NCBI GenBank assembly: GCA_038502445.1
Contig: JAHLJS010000006.1
Location: 59,557,690-59,621,689, forward strand
Reading direction: 5' to 3'
Length of the DNA: 64,000 nucleotides
DNA from: Eremochloa ophiuroides
Taxonomy: Eukaryota > Streptophyta > Magnoliopsida > Poales > Poaceae
Shown: positions 36,301-48,030 of the stretch, piece by piece
How the letters are laid out: each line of letters begins with the position of its first letter
Numbering within the stretch: position 1 is the stretch's first letter
Program-made: the position numbers and the translations under genes
The notes under the pieces: model-generated
Databases searched by the model: none
The model's input: only the letters and a program-made list of their open reading frames with translations
Told to the model about the DNA's origin: nothing

Positions 36301-37924
36301 GTGGTTCATGGAAAGATTGAAGGAAGCAATAGGTAACCCAGATGGCCTGACATTCCACACAGACTGTGGTCAGGCAGTTATGAATGGGGTTACTGCAGTT
36401 TTTCCAAATGCTGAACATAGGGAGTGTTTGTATCACTTAGTACAGAATTTCAAGAAGAGGTACAATGGGAAGGTGTTTGATGACCATTTGTGGTTTGCTT
36501 CATATTCATGGAGCCCTTACATGTTTGAGAAGCACTATCAAACTATGGCAGATGCTAAGCCAGAAGCCATGAAATATCTTCAAGAAAATCACACGAGACC
36601 TGTGGACAAGGAGCCAGTATAGGACACTGTCCAAGGTTGATTATGTGACTAATAATCTGGCAGAGTCATTCAACAACTAGATCAAGCCTGAGAAGGAAAA
36701 GCATCTGGATAACTTGCTAGATACTATTAGGCAGAAGATTTTGATCAAATGGAATCATAGGAAGAGGGTTGCCATGCAATTGGAAGGAAAGATTTTGCCT
36801 CATATTATGCAGAAGTTGAGACAAGATAGTTTCAACTTAGACATTGAAGTGATCACAGCCTCTCCTGATGGTGTGGCAGAGCTCTGTGCAAAATGGAACC
36901 ACTGGGTTCAGGTTTGTGGTCAGCCTACCTGAGAGGACATGTTCATGTAGGGTTTGGCAGGGGTCTGGAATACCATGCAAGCATGCAATAGCCTATATCA
37001 CGTCTATCCCAGGCCAAAGACTTGAAGACCATGTAGATGATTACTTCTCTATCAGTAGATTCAAGCTTGCATATGAGGGTTCCATCCCTTGTATTCCTGA
37101 CAAAACCATGTGATCCAAAGCCCTCACATGGCTTCTTCATGCACCATCCATGCCTTAAGTCCACAGGAGGTGGAAGAAAGAACAGGATGAAGGACGCTCT
37201 AGAAGGAGGGAGCAGGAAGAAGTCAAAGAAGCATCAGTGCCCCATCTGCAAAGAGTTGGGCCACCACTGGAAAACTTGTAAAAAAGGGAACCCAGAAGAT
37301 ATAGCTGAAATGGAGGCTGCCAGGTAACAACTACTCACATTATTACAAACCCAACTTCAATTTCATTAACACTAATGACACATTTCTTATGCAGGGGAGT
37401 ACCAAAGAAAAAGCTCAAAAAAGCAGCAAATTGTAACACAGAGACAAGCCTTGTGCTTGGCACTCCCAATCTGATGGTATTCCCACCCAATGAGGCAGTG
37501 GCCAATGCAACTCATAAGCCAAAAAAGAGAAAGGGGTCAGCTGGCAGCACTACTTCTACATCTGCTGCCAAGAAGTCCAAGAGAGCAGCTCCAACCAGTG
37601 TGTCCACTGGCCATGATGCACAGGCAGCACCAACCAGTGTGTCCAACAGGTATAATTACCACATTTTCAGCTATCCTTGTCATTCCTGTGATAACATGTA
37701 AAGTTAATGAGAGTCTTCTATGGCACAAGGTCTGGAACTGGTTCCAATGACCCAGTACAGACTTAGCCAATGGATACTGTGCTGCCTCAGCATACCCCAA
37801 GGCAGAGGGTGGCCATCAGGAAGAAGCTAACACCAAAGAAGCTGCAAGTTTCATCATCCAGCTAGCCCAACCCAACCAGCCCTGCCTCAAATACAAGAAG
37901 CAAGAAGCAACTTCAAATGTAGTG

Positions 37925-38055
37925 AACATGTATGTGCTGTTGATGCTTTTGGTTAGCATGTATGTGCTGTTGATGCTTTTGGTTAGCATGTATGTGCTGT
38001 GAGATGCTTTTGGCCTTAGACTGTGATGCTTTTGGCCTTAGACTGTGATGCTTTT
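37925..38055 (+). repeat. Two-tier minisatellite downstream of the transposase
   Basis: Almost three copies of a 30 bp unit (GCATGTATGTGCTGTTGATG...) followed by two copies of a ~24 bp unit sharing GATGCTTTTGG. Confidence 0.85.
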
Positions 38056-38268
38056 GTTGTGTGATGGAATGACACTAGTAAGATGTAGACTTGACACCAT
38101 TTAATTACTATGTTATCATGTATTGCTACTGCAATGTTAAGTTTTTCTATTACTTTTGTCACAAATTTTCTTTCATTCTGAGAAAGTGTTGAGGGTAGCC
38201 ATTTTCATTGATCATAAAACACATCCATACATCCATACCTGCTCACTGTCTCTCACACACACAGTCTG

Positions 38269-38771
38269 CTACTTCTTGAAAATAGCATACAAAGCCACAA
38301 ACATGCATAAATACAACATCTTTTCAATCCACCTAAGCTGCTGCATGACTCTATTATCACCATGGACCACTGCTGCATTGCCACCAGCTGCTTGGTCACC
38401 TTCCTGGATGATGGCTAGAGGGGCTGCCGTAGGTAATCCACCTGGTGGTGCCACTGCTTGTAGGGGAGCTGCATGGATAGGAGCAGGAGCTGTAGGTGAC
38501 TGCACTTGTGTAACCATCTCATCTTCCCACTGATAATACTGACATCCTCCAATCTAAAATCCAAACAATCAAGGAACTGTGGGCAAAAACACCAAAAAAG
38601 AGGCAGGAAAGTGAGAAAAAAAGAAAAGTATACTGCATAATAGGGGCACTTGTGAAACACACGGTTGTGGTTGTCCCTCGTCTTCGAAACGAAACGATTA
38701 GCAAGCACGTTGCAGTTGGGGCAAAGCACTCTCCTAACCCTAGCACCATAGCTACTTGAAACTTGAGACAT
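38269..38771 (-). CDS. GRF-type zinc-finger protein, MULE accessory gene
   Basis: Two exons on the minus strand, 38771-38634 (46 codons) and 38553-38269 (95 codons with stop), joined in phase 0 by GTATAC...TTTTAG. The product is ~140 residues. The N-terminus has LCPNC, then SKTRDNHNRVFHKCP and GGCQYYQWED, the Cys/aromatic layout of GRF zinc fingers. A Pro/Ala-rich linker follows, and the C-terminal MLYLCMFVALYAIF may be membrane-associated. It lies between transposase and right inverted repeat, convergent with the transposase. I see no frameshift or stop, unlike its neighbour. Small GRF proteins with this layout are common in plants; function here is unknown. Confidence 0.75.
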
Positions 38772-38993
38772 GGCTGAGGGAAGAGAGATGAAAGAGAGAT
38801 AACATGATTGGGCAAGGAGTAGGGCTATGACCTATTTATGGGCTGCAGGCAACCCACCAGCTTTTGGCGCCAAAAGCACAATGGCTGGCGCCAAAAGCAC
38901 AGTGTTTAGCGCCAAGGACTAATAACCTGGGAATGGCACAGGGGGCAAGCAAAAATTCGCTGAGACTCAAGGGCATTACGGTCCTCAAGCAGC

Positions 38994-39164
38994 ACCGGGC
39001 CCATACGCCACATCAGCCAAACGGCGAGAATCACACTGCAGGCCGACGGAATAGGCACACGGAGTAGGTCCAAAAAACATAATAGCATAAAGAATAGAAC
39101 AAACCTTTTAGTGGCACAGACAAAAAGAGCCATCTTTTATAATGGCATACGGGGGAAAAGGCTC
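38994..39164 (-). repeat. MULE right terminal inverted repeat
   Basis: Reverse complement of 28270-28440. It ends 109 bp before the CASPL start codon. Confidence 0.88.
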
Positions 39165-39273
39165 TCACTCCTGCAGTCCGCAGTATCAGCCGCACAAATC
39201 CCCCCCACTCCGCAGTTCGCGACGGCCGACGGCAGAGGCAGCAGACATCGAGATCGATCAAACGAGCTGCTCC

Positions 39274-41384
39274 ATGGCCTCACCAACCCGAACACCGCCG
39301 CCTCCGCCGGCGGCAGAGCCCGTCGCGCCTTCTTCTCCTTCTTCAGAACATCCGCCTGTCAAACCCTCCTCTGAAGGATCCCTCTCGCCGGAGAACCCAG
39401 AGCCAGCGCCACCTCCACCTCCTCCTCCGCCTCATACTCCCGGCGATAGCTCTCCTTCCCCAACTCCGCATCCCTCGGCGCCACCGCCTCCTCCTCCTCC
39501 ACCTCCCCCACCGCCTCCGCTTCCGCCCAGCGCTGATGCTTCTCCTTCCCTCCCGCGACAGGGCCAGACGTCACCGCCGCGCCCACTGCCCCCTCCCTTG
39601 CCCGCGCCAGTATCACCGCCTACTCCAGCGCCGGCGTCCTCGGAAGCCAAGTCGGAGCAGGAGGCGGCGGAATCGGCTAGCGAATCGGGGAGCATGACGC
39701 TAGCCGTCGTTCTGGCCCAAACTGAAGATTTGACGCCGCGGGGGGCCTCCTCGGCCGAGGCGTCCCCAACCGGATCGCCGCAGAAGGAATCGGCTGTCAC
39801 CATCGCGAAGCTCCTCTCCGGCGAAGACCCCGCGGCGATGGAGGCGAAGGCCACGCCGGACAAGGTTACACCTCCCAGCGACACTGGGTCCCTCGCCGCG
39901 GCCACCGCCGCTACTGCTGTTGGGGGAGTCGGTGGCGGCGTGGGGTCCAAGAGGTGGCTCCTAGGCGGCGTCCCGGAGAAGGTGCGGACTCGCGGAGCTG
40001 AGGAGGGCTGAGGTAGGGTTTAGGGTTTCAGCAGCGGTGTTCTGTCTGGTCGCGCTCTCCGTCATGGCCACCGATACCACGACGGGCTGGTCCGGCGATT
40101 CCTTCCGCCGCTACAACGAGTACAGGTTTTACTCTGGACTCTAAAGCGCTGATCTCACATCAAACCTTCTCATTAGTGTTGATTTGGAGCTGTAAATTGG
40201 TAAATTTTGGCGATGCAGGTATGTACTTGCTGCGAGCGTCATTGCTTTTACCTACTCTGGGTTCCAGTTGGTAGCCGAGGTGCATTACCTTGTCACAGGG
40301 AGGCACATGATTCGAGCCCCATTCCGCAGCTACTTCAATCTTGCCATGGATCAGGTAAGCATGAGTAAATTGCTTGGGTATGCTCTTCTGTATTTGTGTG
40401 TTGTTGGGAACCATGAATTTATGATAGCACAATTTCACAAGCTTGGAGCCCTAGTGATTTATCAGTGTTAGAAAACTAGATCAAAGTTTATGGTCATTTA
40501 ATAATTGCAAAACGTATATAGTTGCACAAATTGGATGAACTATTGCAGCAATTGAGTTCTTATAAAGAAATCCTAGATTGTGGATGAACGATATGGGGCA
40601 AATATCGTTTTCCAACTGTATAAGTGTATAATATGCCTGTATCATTATTGTTCCTAATGGATTTGGTTTGGTATATGCCTATTTTGTTTTAAGTGATATA
40701 AACATTGTACAGATAGTACATTACAGTGCGTCATCAGGTGTAAGTAAAAAAGTTGTTCCATGAATTGATGAATAACACCTTTCCAGTTCCTCCAACTTCA
40801 AACATTTGTCATGATAAGGGAACTTTTTCAGAAATGAAAATGATTAGTGCAGTGCTTGAGGTTTTGACACATTTTTTTTTACTAATAATACTCCCTCCAT
40901 TACAAATTAGGCCTTGTTTGGATGTCCATATTTCACCCTCAATCCATATGTGTTGGAGTGGTTTTGTGTAGAGTTTAGTTATTTGGAACGTAGGAAGTAG
41001 TTTGGAATTCATGTGCTTATGGATCACCTGATTCGCCACCAAAGTCATGTTGTTTAGATGTTCCTTTTGCAATGCATGTATATCTTTTTTAAAAAATTTT
41101 GCTCTACTAGTTTTAAATAACCCTCAACTTGGCTTAAAGTTTGTTAGCAAGTGCCCGAAATGTGTCTGAATGAATTTTTATGCTAATTGCAGATGTTAGC
41201 TTACCTCCTATTGTCAGCATCTTCATCAGCACTTTCTCGTAATGGTGTTTGGATGTCTCGGTTTGGAGGGGATCAATTTACCAAACTGATCAATGCCTCA
41301 GCTTCCATGGCATTCCTAGCTTTCATTGCTCTTGGTCTTAACTCAGTGATCTCTGCTTACTGTGTCTTCAGCTTGGTTTCATAG
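39274..41384 (+). CDS. CASP-like membrane protein, CASPL4A type, with one-base frameshift
   Basis: Exons 39274-40125, 40219-40354 and 41193-41384. Start ATG (MASPTRTPPPPPAAEP) is chosen because a long Pro-rich N-terminus is typical of CASPL4A. Four membrane segments: RVSAAVFCLVALSVMAT, YVLAASVIAFTYSGFQLVAE, MLAYLLLSASSSALS, MAFLAFIALGLNSVISAY. The conserved Arg before/within segment 1 and Asp before segment 3 (AMDQ) are present. The annotated frame stops at 40011, but ELRRAEVGFRVSAAV continues in the +1 frame from 39995: one extra base near 39994 breaks the gene. Removing it gives 393 codons, all junctions in phase. CASP-like proteins are tetraspan scaffolds of plasma-membrane domains. The extra base may be a real null mutation or a sequence error. 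Confidence 0.85.
40880..41060. other. Possible MITE fragment in CASPL intron 2
   Basis: TACTCCCTCCATTACAAATTAGG resembles a Stowaway-type end, followed by GCCTTGTTTGGATG, which resembles a hAT MITE end. No partner end or duplication was found. Confidence 0.3.
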
Positions 41385-42052
41385 AGCTACCGTTGTGCAT
41401 TGCATTATGTGATACTTTCTGCATGTTTCTCCGGTCTCTGTGAAATCCCTAAATTCCAAAGTGGCCCGTAATCTCTACAACTTGGACATATTGTAGCTTA
41501 CATTGAAGTCAAGGTTGGCTTTTAAAAAAATTTGAAGTGGCTGTACCAAGGTTTAATGTTGGTCGTTTTATAAAGTCTGAAATAGATGCAACTTGACCAC
41601 TCTCCGAACCATAGGTTGCGCCCCTGTACAGATGGTGGAGTCATTCTGTGTTTACTTCACTTTGCCACTACTGAATTGTCACTCAGACGTGGGCTGGGCG
41701 TATCGGCAGTTATTCTCGCTCTAATCGATATTCATCAGAAATATGCAATGCCATTTTCGGATTTGCAGTTCCTAAGATCTAAAGATATTCTAATCGTTGA
41801 GGGGTTTTGCACTATTATCATCTTACAGTCTCTTCTTCCACACGTAACAAGCCACCAATGTTTAAGCAGTCAGAAAACTTTTTCAGATTCATACCGATTA
41901 AGGGGCCGTTGGGTTCCCGGCCGTTTAGTACCGGGAACCATTCCCACGACGCGTTAACCACTGAAGCGGCGTCCGGCCAGGATTTATTCCGAAGATAATC
42001 GAACAAAGCCTAAAGCATGAAATTCTTCTAAAGATAATCGAACGAAGCTTAA
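41385..42052. other. 3' flank of CASPL gene
   Basis: 3' UTR and intergenic DNA. GATAATCGAACAAAGC recurs in variant form 40 bp on, near 41994 and 42034. No other gene. Confidence 0.5.
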
Positions 42053-42412
42053 GGGCCTGTTTAGTAGAGCTCCACTCCTGGATTCTTCAGCTCTGCTCCT
42101 CGATTCTCCGGTGAAGTGATTCCATTAGATTCTTTGGAGGGAGCAGGGATGGCGATCAACAGAGAATTGATTTTCAGCTGATCCTCACCAAAATATAACA
42201 GGGAGCGGGAGATTCCCAGCTGATTCCCACCAAAATATAATAGGGAGCGGGAGAGAATCCAGGGGAAGCAGGTTTTTTCGGCTCCCACCTCCTAGTGTAA
42301 ATGGAGGAGTGATTCTCTGCTGATCCTCACCTGAATCAATTTGCGTTTTGAGCGTTTGGCTGGTTAGGAGTGACTCGGAGAAGCTGGAGCTGGAGCTCTA
42401 CCAAACAGGGCC
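42053..42412. mobile_element. MITE, hAT-like termini
   Basis: GGGCCTGTTTAGTAGAGCTCC at the left pairs with the complement of GGAGCTCTACCAAACAGGGCC at the right. About 360 bp, non-coding, with internal GGGAGCGGGAGA repeats. Flanking duplication not clear. Confidence 0.7.
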
Positions 42413-42623
42413 TAAAGCATGAAATTTGTGCACGGAAACCACACGTCGAATTCATCAGGGCTTGGGATTTTAGATTTAGCATTTTCTTCATAGACCCTGT
42501 TTGGTTCTGAGAAATTAGAATGTAATCCCATAATAAAATAAGAAACACTTTCTACGAATTGGTTTCAATTCATGAGATCCAAAACAAAAAAAAGAATCCA
42601 AATGGGTTTTATATTTTTTTTTA

Positions 42624-44038
42624 GGTTAATTTGAACCATGCCATTACAAATGTGACCGTTTGGAAATATACCATTACAATTTACGATATTAGAAATCTAC
42701 CATTACAATTTTTGTTTTCTTTGAACCATGCCATTTTATACGTTCTGGAAGACTTTAGGCCCACACGTAATCGATTGTATTTTCATATGGACAAAAATAC
42801 ACCTTTTACGCCCTCTCTCTATCTACACCTGACTCACTGGCCCCACTACTATCTCTCTCCCCACGTCGTCTACCTTGCCGATATCCCGCCGCCGGATCTC
42901 CCCCACCGCCCACAATGTTGATGCTCTCCTGCTCTCGCTTGAAGCTGCTGAGCGAGCCTTCATGCGGCGTCAGGCGCGTGCGCGTGCTTCTCGTCGTCGC
43001 CGTCCAGCAGTGGGCGTCGACGCGTCGTCTTCACGCCGAGCACGGAGGCATGATTCGGGGACACGAGGCTCCGCGGCGCTACCTGTACGGCGAGCTGTAG
43101 CTGTCGTCAGTGTTCCTGAGCGACGGCACAGCGTGCTAGCTCGTCAACATACATGGCGGCGCTGGAATCGAGCACGGCCGACGTGGCCAGGAACACGGAC
43201 GGCTTCGTGTGCAACACGGACCAGCATGTGGAGCCGTATATCAAGTCGTCGTATTCATCATTCTCAGCTGGGGAGCAAGTGGAGCCGTATATCAAGTCGT
43301 CGGTGAGGTATGCTTTCACCAGGGTACGTACATGACTATATATACCTATGTATCCATCTGCTACCTGCATGTGGCACGTAACAAACACATGGCGGCGGCA
43401 TGGCAGCTACAGAAGACCTTCCCTGGCCGTCATCGATGAAGAAAGCAACAGGGCCGGCACAGGCTTGGCCGCGAAGCCGACGAGCCGGCACACGGGAGCA
43501 GGGCAGAGGTGCAGCGGTCGCCTCAGGGACAGGGCGAGGGCTCGACGCACGGGACAGAGGGGGCGACGTAGCAGGAAGCCAGGAACGTCGGAGTCGTGAC
43601 GCCTCAGGGCGAGCGCGTGTGGCGCCCGCGGCCATGGCAAAGGAACAGATAGACGGGGATGATAGGGAGAGAAGTGGATGACACAGGCTGCAGCATCCGT
43701 GCCCATCGCCAGCTCGTGCCCGCCCGCCTCCCTCGCCTCGACGACCATGGCCGGCATCGCTTGCCGTCCCCCACGCGCCCGCGCCTTGTGGCTGCCTGCA
43801 CGCCTCGCCATTGTTTTGAGATTTTAGCTTTGACAAATGAGGAGATGAGAGGAAGAAGAAAGGGGTAGTTTGGGTGGTACGGAAATACATGCATCTGTAG
43901 ATGGGCCCAAAGAGAGGTCAGGTGTATAAAATGGCATAGTTCAAGCGAAACAAGAATTGTAATGGTAGATTTCTAATATCATGAATTATAGTGGCATATT
44001 TTCAAAGCATGACATTTGTAATGGCATGCGAATTAACC
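42624..44038. mobile_element. Pack-MULE-like element
   Basis: Inverted termini of ~130 bp start GGTTAATT and contain CCATTACAA and GATATTAGAAATCTACCATT on both sides (42624-42770 and 43900-44038). The flanks are TTTTTTTTA and TTTTTTTTT, 8 of 9 matching. The inside (42870-43880) is GC-rich and not transposase-like, as in Pack-MULEs that carry captured gene pieces. A 24 bp direct repeat GTGGAGCCGTATATCAAGTC is found near 43229 and 43281. I could not identify the source gene. Confidence 0.65.
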
Positions 44039-44048
44039 TTTTTTTTTT

Positions 44049-45030
44049 CATCACATCGGCCCCATCTCTATCCCTTGCGCCCCACCCCCCACACACACAC
44101 CCACCAAACTAGTCCCTATCGTTACTTACACAACCAACTGCTAACGTGAAAAATAGTTAGCCTACTTAAATTATTATTGTCTAATTTTTTTTATTTGGTA
44201 TATAGAACTCTAAAATGGGAGACTTTACCGCTCCCCTCCCCCAACTCCAAACAATTGTAGATTACCTCATTTTCTAGGTTAGAAGTGGTTTTCAAGATGT
44301 TTTTGCCATTTTTAGTTTAAAATCAGGAAATACCTTATAAAGCTTTTTAAACCATAAAAACTATCCCTGAGTTTCAAAAGGTTCCAAAAAAAATCCTAGA
44401 GTTATATTGGAAATAAGACACCCAAATAAGATAATTTAGAGCTCATGAAAATATCTCTAGAAGCTTCCAAAAATTATATTTAGCTCTAGAAAAAAATAAA
44501 AAATGATCCCAAAACATTTTAGGAATGCTTTGTAATCTCGTTACTTCTTTATTTGCATTGTCATTATTTCACCAAAACTCACATAATAATTAGATGGATT
44601 TTCAAAATCTTCCATAACAAAAACACAAGATACAACCAACATAAATGCATTCAACATTAAATAGATGCTGCATTTTTGCTAGTCCTATTCTATCTCGTAT
44701 TTTTGTTATGCATTGTTTTTAAATGCAATTAGACATCAAATATAATGCATTAAGGATTTGTAATATTTCATTGGACATTTTCCTAGATCTAAATATATTA
44801 ATTTAAAGGTTTTAGTTCATGAGCTCTGATATTTTACTGGGGTTTTCCATGTCCCAATCTATCACTACATTTTTCTTACATTTTTAGAAGGTTAGTGATG
44901 TTCTTCAGTTTAAAAGTCTTATCAGACCACCCAGAAAATCACTTCTACATGGACATGGAGGTAATTTAAATGGTTTGAGAGTTGAGAGAGTAAAATTTTT
45001 TATTTTAAAATGGAAATAAAAAATTAGACC
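44049..45030. other. AT-rich intergenic DNA
   Basis: No ORF, repeat or element border I can support. Confidence 0.5.
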
Positions 45031-45108
45031 TTGATAATCAGTTCCAGAAGTTAGAGTAGGCTTCTTTATTTAATTGATCAACCACAGTCCACAGGCGTAC
45101 AGCGTGGA

Positions 45109-45120
45109 GGCCCAGGCCCA
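45109..45120 (+). promoter_or_regulatory. Tandem GGCCCA (site II-like) elements
   Basis: GGCCCAGGCCCA ~140 bp before the RRP40 start. Such TGGGCC/GGCCCA boxes are typical of plant housekeeping and ribosome-related promoters. Confidence 0.5.
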
Positions 45121-45257
45121 TCCCCTCAGCTAACCATACGCACACGGCGAGCTCTATAGCCAGGAGCAGGAGCCCAGGACGCAGGAGGACCGCCGCCGCG
45201 AACCGCCGTACGACTCGCTCCGCACCTCCAGTCCACACCGCGCCCCTACCCTCGCCA

Positions 45258-48030
45258 ATGGAGTCGAGGAGGCCGGCGCCCTCTCCTCTCGTCGACAACT
45301 ACGTGGTAAGCCTCCCAGCACTATCCCGCACCTTGATCTCTCACTTGCGCTATCTGTGCGGGTCCGGTCATCACCTCACACTGCCATCGCTGGTCAGGTA
45401 CCTGGGGACGTCGTCCTGGACCTCTCCGAGATGAACAACCAGACCATCAAGCTCGGCGCGGGCCTGCGTCAGGTAAGCCCCTTCATGGTGGAATGTGGGA
45501 GCCGTTGTCTTTTGTGAGACTTAGTGGTTAGGGTTTAATGGGGTTTATTTGGGCATGACGCATATCGGGCGATAAAACGGGGCTTGCAGGAGTGTGACAC
45601 CATCCAGGCGACCAGTGCTGGGAAGCTGCGGCTGTTGAAACCCAACAAGTATTGGATTGAGAACTCCCAGAAAAGGGTAAGCCCGATTTGGCTCTCTCGA
45701 TATACTTGTGTTGCTGTAGGATGCCGGTTGGATAGATAATTCATAATATATGTGGCCCTTTCTGTTTATAAAACTGTAAATTCCTAAACTAATATGTTAG
45801 CCTAAAGTGAACTGGGTTATGTTGGCTCAATGCAACGGAAGTTCCAGCACTAATGCCAAACATGAATTAGTCATTGCCACATTGACCCTCTACCGATTGA
45901 TTATATGTTATCGCAGTTTAATAAATGTTTGATTTTCATAACGTGAAATTAATCAGCATGGAAAGCTCTGATCTGGCCCCCCTTGTATCATCTTAACTGT
46001 AATGTGGGAGACTACAGATAGTGCTATAGTGCTACTCTGCTCCACCCTCTCTATCTTGTGTTTCAACAGTCACTTATTCATTTTCTTCTTTTTTGCAGTA
46101 TATACCTTCTGTAGAAGATACAGTTCTTGGTATTGTGGTTGACACCAAACCAGACGTAAGTATACATTTACATTCAGAATTATGTGAGTTAATACTTGTT
46201 TCTAGATATTTATCTGAAACTACCATGGATCATGCATGGCTGTCAAAACTACAATTATGTTTTATGACTCTACATATTTATGATCTTAATTAAAGGGCTT
46301 GATCCTACAGTTCTTTGCAATTGTGATCTTATATAAAACTATTTGACCTGGTTTAGAATCTTCAATTGTGTTAACCTTTGATGGAATCAAACAAAGAAGC
46401 GCCATACCAAAGAAAAAATAGCTCGTAGTATTGAAACATGGACAATCACTATCAAATGACAGACAACAACAGTACAACTACCCAATCCCTTCTACTATTA
46501 TAGCAGAAATATTGCTTAATATGGAATCGATCTTCCTCAAAAAATGGACAAATGTTGCAAAATGTAGGGGGGGTTTTGTATATACAATGTTAAAATATAT
46601 ATATATCCCTAGTAGTGGCAAGATGATCAGCTGATTATCCTTCTCATACAGTTCTAATATTCAAACAGAAACCAAAATGGGGTTTTGCTAGAAGCTGGAT
46701 AATTGCTTTTTATCTTAAATAATTGTATTTTGCCTGTGATGTGTTTTCTTTTCTGAAATAGCTTTGGTTATTATAGAACTTTTTGGTAGACATAAAGGGT
46801 CCTAATTTGGCCTTTCTACCGGTGCTTGCATTTGAAGGCGGTACAAGGAGAAACATACCAAAGTTCGAGGTAAGACACTGGACCATTTGAACTTTCTAGC
46901 ATTATTTAGATTCATAGTTTTGTCTGTCTCTATACTTAAAGTGTGAAATGTGTATGTGTAGTTCTTAACACATGTTCAATAGCATGTGGATTATATTTTT
47001 TTCTGTTCCAAATACCCCTTCCATTTTTTTATAGTTCAAATTAAGAAACAGTACAAAGTAACCACATGCTTCTATAAACATGTCTTTTTCTACCTCGTAA
47101 TTTAAATTATTTCTTTTCAATTACGCACATTCAAATAAAAAGGAACAGAGAGAGAAAGAGGGAGGGAGCTGAACATGCCTATATCCACATTTCAACATAA
47201 GTTGTTTCCACAGTGTTTCGAGCTTTATATTCTGTTTATTGATTATATATTCGTCTTGTGATCTTAATGTTCCTGCAGATTGGTACATTAATATATGCTC
47301 GAGTGGTGAAAGCAAATAGTATCATGAATCCCGAGCTCTCATGCATGGATGGTAAATTTTTGAGCTTACAGCTCAGTGTCCATTTTCCTTAATTGTCCAT
47401 CAGAAGTATGGATTACCAGTTTTTCTGTCTTAGCAAATATATCCTCATTGCTTGTGAGAACCTTTCAGCTTGTGGGATGATACTCAGTCTGGTTCTTTTT
47501 CTTTTCGCTTTATCTGATCGTTTTTTACTGTATTAATACGTTCCTATTTTCAAGCTACTGGGAAAGCTGCTGAATTTGGTCAGCTGAAAGATGGTTATAT
47601 GTTTGACACATCAACTGGCATGTCACGAATGTGAGGATAATACACCTTGGCCTCCATTGAGTCGCATCGTTTTTTTTTGTTAGATTTTGAGTTTTTGACA
47701 GTAGTTGCTTATAGGTTGTTAAGTTCGCCAACTTGTCCAGTTCTGGAGGCCCTTGGGAAAAAACTGTCGTTTGAGATTGCTGTCGGGCTCAATGGTCGAG
47801 TCTGGGTATGTCCTAGCTACTATCCATTGATCATGATTTTCTATCCCACCTTTTTTGTTAATTGTAAATGGTAATTTCTTGTGTCGTATTTCTTGGTTTA
47901 TATTCTGTAGGTGAATGCTCCTGCGGCAAGTACTGTCATTCTTGTATCGAATGCAATTATGAAGTCACAATCTTTGAGTGGCATAAAACAGAGAGCTATG
48001 GTAGAAAATCTCTTGGAGAAATTGTCATGA
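45258..48030 (+). CDS. RRP40: RNA exosome subunit RRP40 (EXOSC3 orthologue)
   Basis: Nine exons: 45258-45305, 45398-45472, 45590-45676, 46099-46155, 46777-46869, 47279-47351, 47555-47630, 47715-47805, 47911-48030. All splice sites are GT-AG and phases agree, giving 240 codons, the normal size for plant RRP40. N-terminal domain VPGDVVLDLS...IKLGAGLRQ; S1-like domain with YIPSVEDTVLGIVVDTKPD and VDIKGPNLAFLPVLAFEG; KH-type C-terminus with GLNGRVWVNAPAASTVILV. RRP40 is one of three S1/KH cap proteins on the exosome ring, guiding RNA for 3'-5' processing and decay in nucleus and cytoplasm. It appears intact and single. Confidence 0.93.

Larger units (their letters stand above)
28909..37701 (+). 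pseudogene. MULE transposase gene (mudrA-like, interrupted and decayed)
   Basis: A leader exon ends near 28690 (GTGAGT). ATG at 28909 opens MDPDSSFNLEIRIVAP, a PB1-like N-terminus broken at 29012 by a solo LTR and resuming at 33537. Next come an acidic Ser/Pro region, a MuDR-type DNA-binding segment (34200-34660, intron near 34402-34486), and the DDE core with LAVDSTFLTG (~34890), interrupted at 35028-36300 by a second solo LTR. FHTDCGQAVMNGV and HRECLYHLVQNFK follow (~36350-36460). A SWIM zinc finger (CSCRVWQGSGIPCKH, ~36945) and a CCHC knuckle (CPICKELGHHWKTC, ~37240) follow. There are several frameshifts and stops (for example 34337, 34715, 36597, 36678). It would cut and paste the element. 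Confidence 0.88.
28270..39164 (+). mobile_element. Mutator-like element (MULE) with two nested solo LTRs, 10.9 kb
   Basis: Terminal inverted repeats (28270-28440 and 38994-39164) start GAGCCTTTTCCC and contain ATGCCATTATAAAAGATGGC on both sides. Between them lie a MULE transposase gene on the plus strand and a convergent GRF zinc-finger gene. Removing the two nested solo LTRs and their duplications leaves about 5.1 kb, a normal size for an autonomous MULE. The transposase is now broken. Confidence 0.9.

Noticed and set aside
39359..39950. Gly-rich antisense ORFs across the CASPL first exon
   Set aside because: Shadow of the Pro-rich coding strand.
43336..43894. Several ORFs of 90-184 codons in the Pack-MULE-like interior
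   Set aside because: Mutually overlapping on both strands, Arg/Ala-rich, no splice logic; treated as GC-rich cargo instead.
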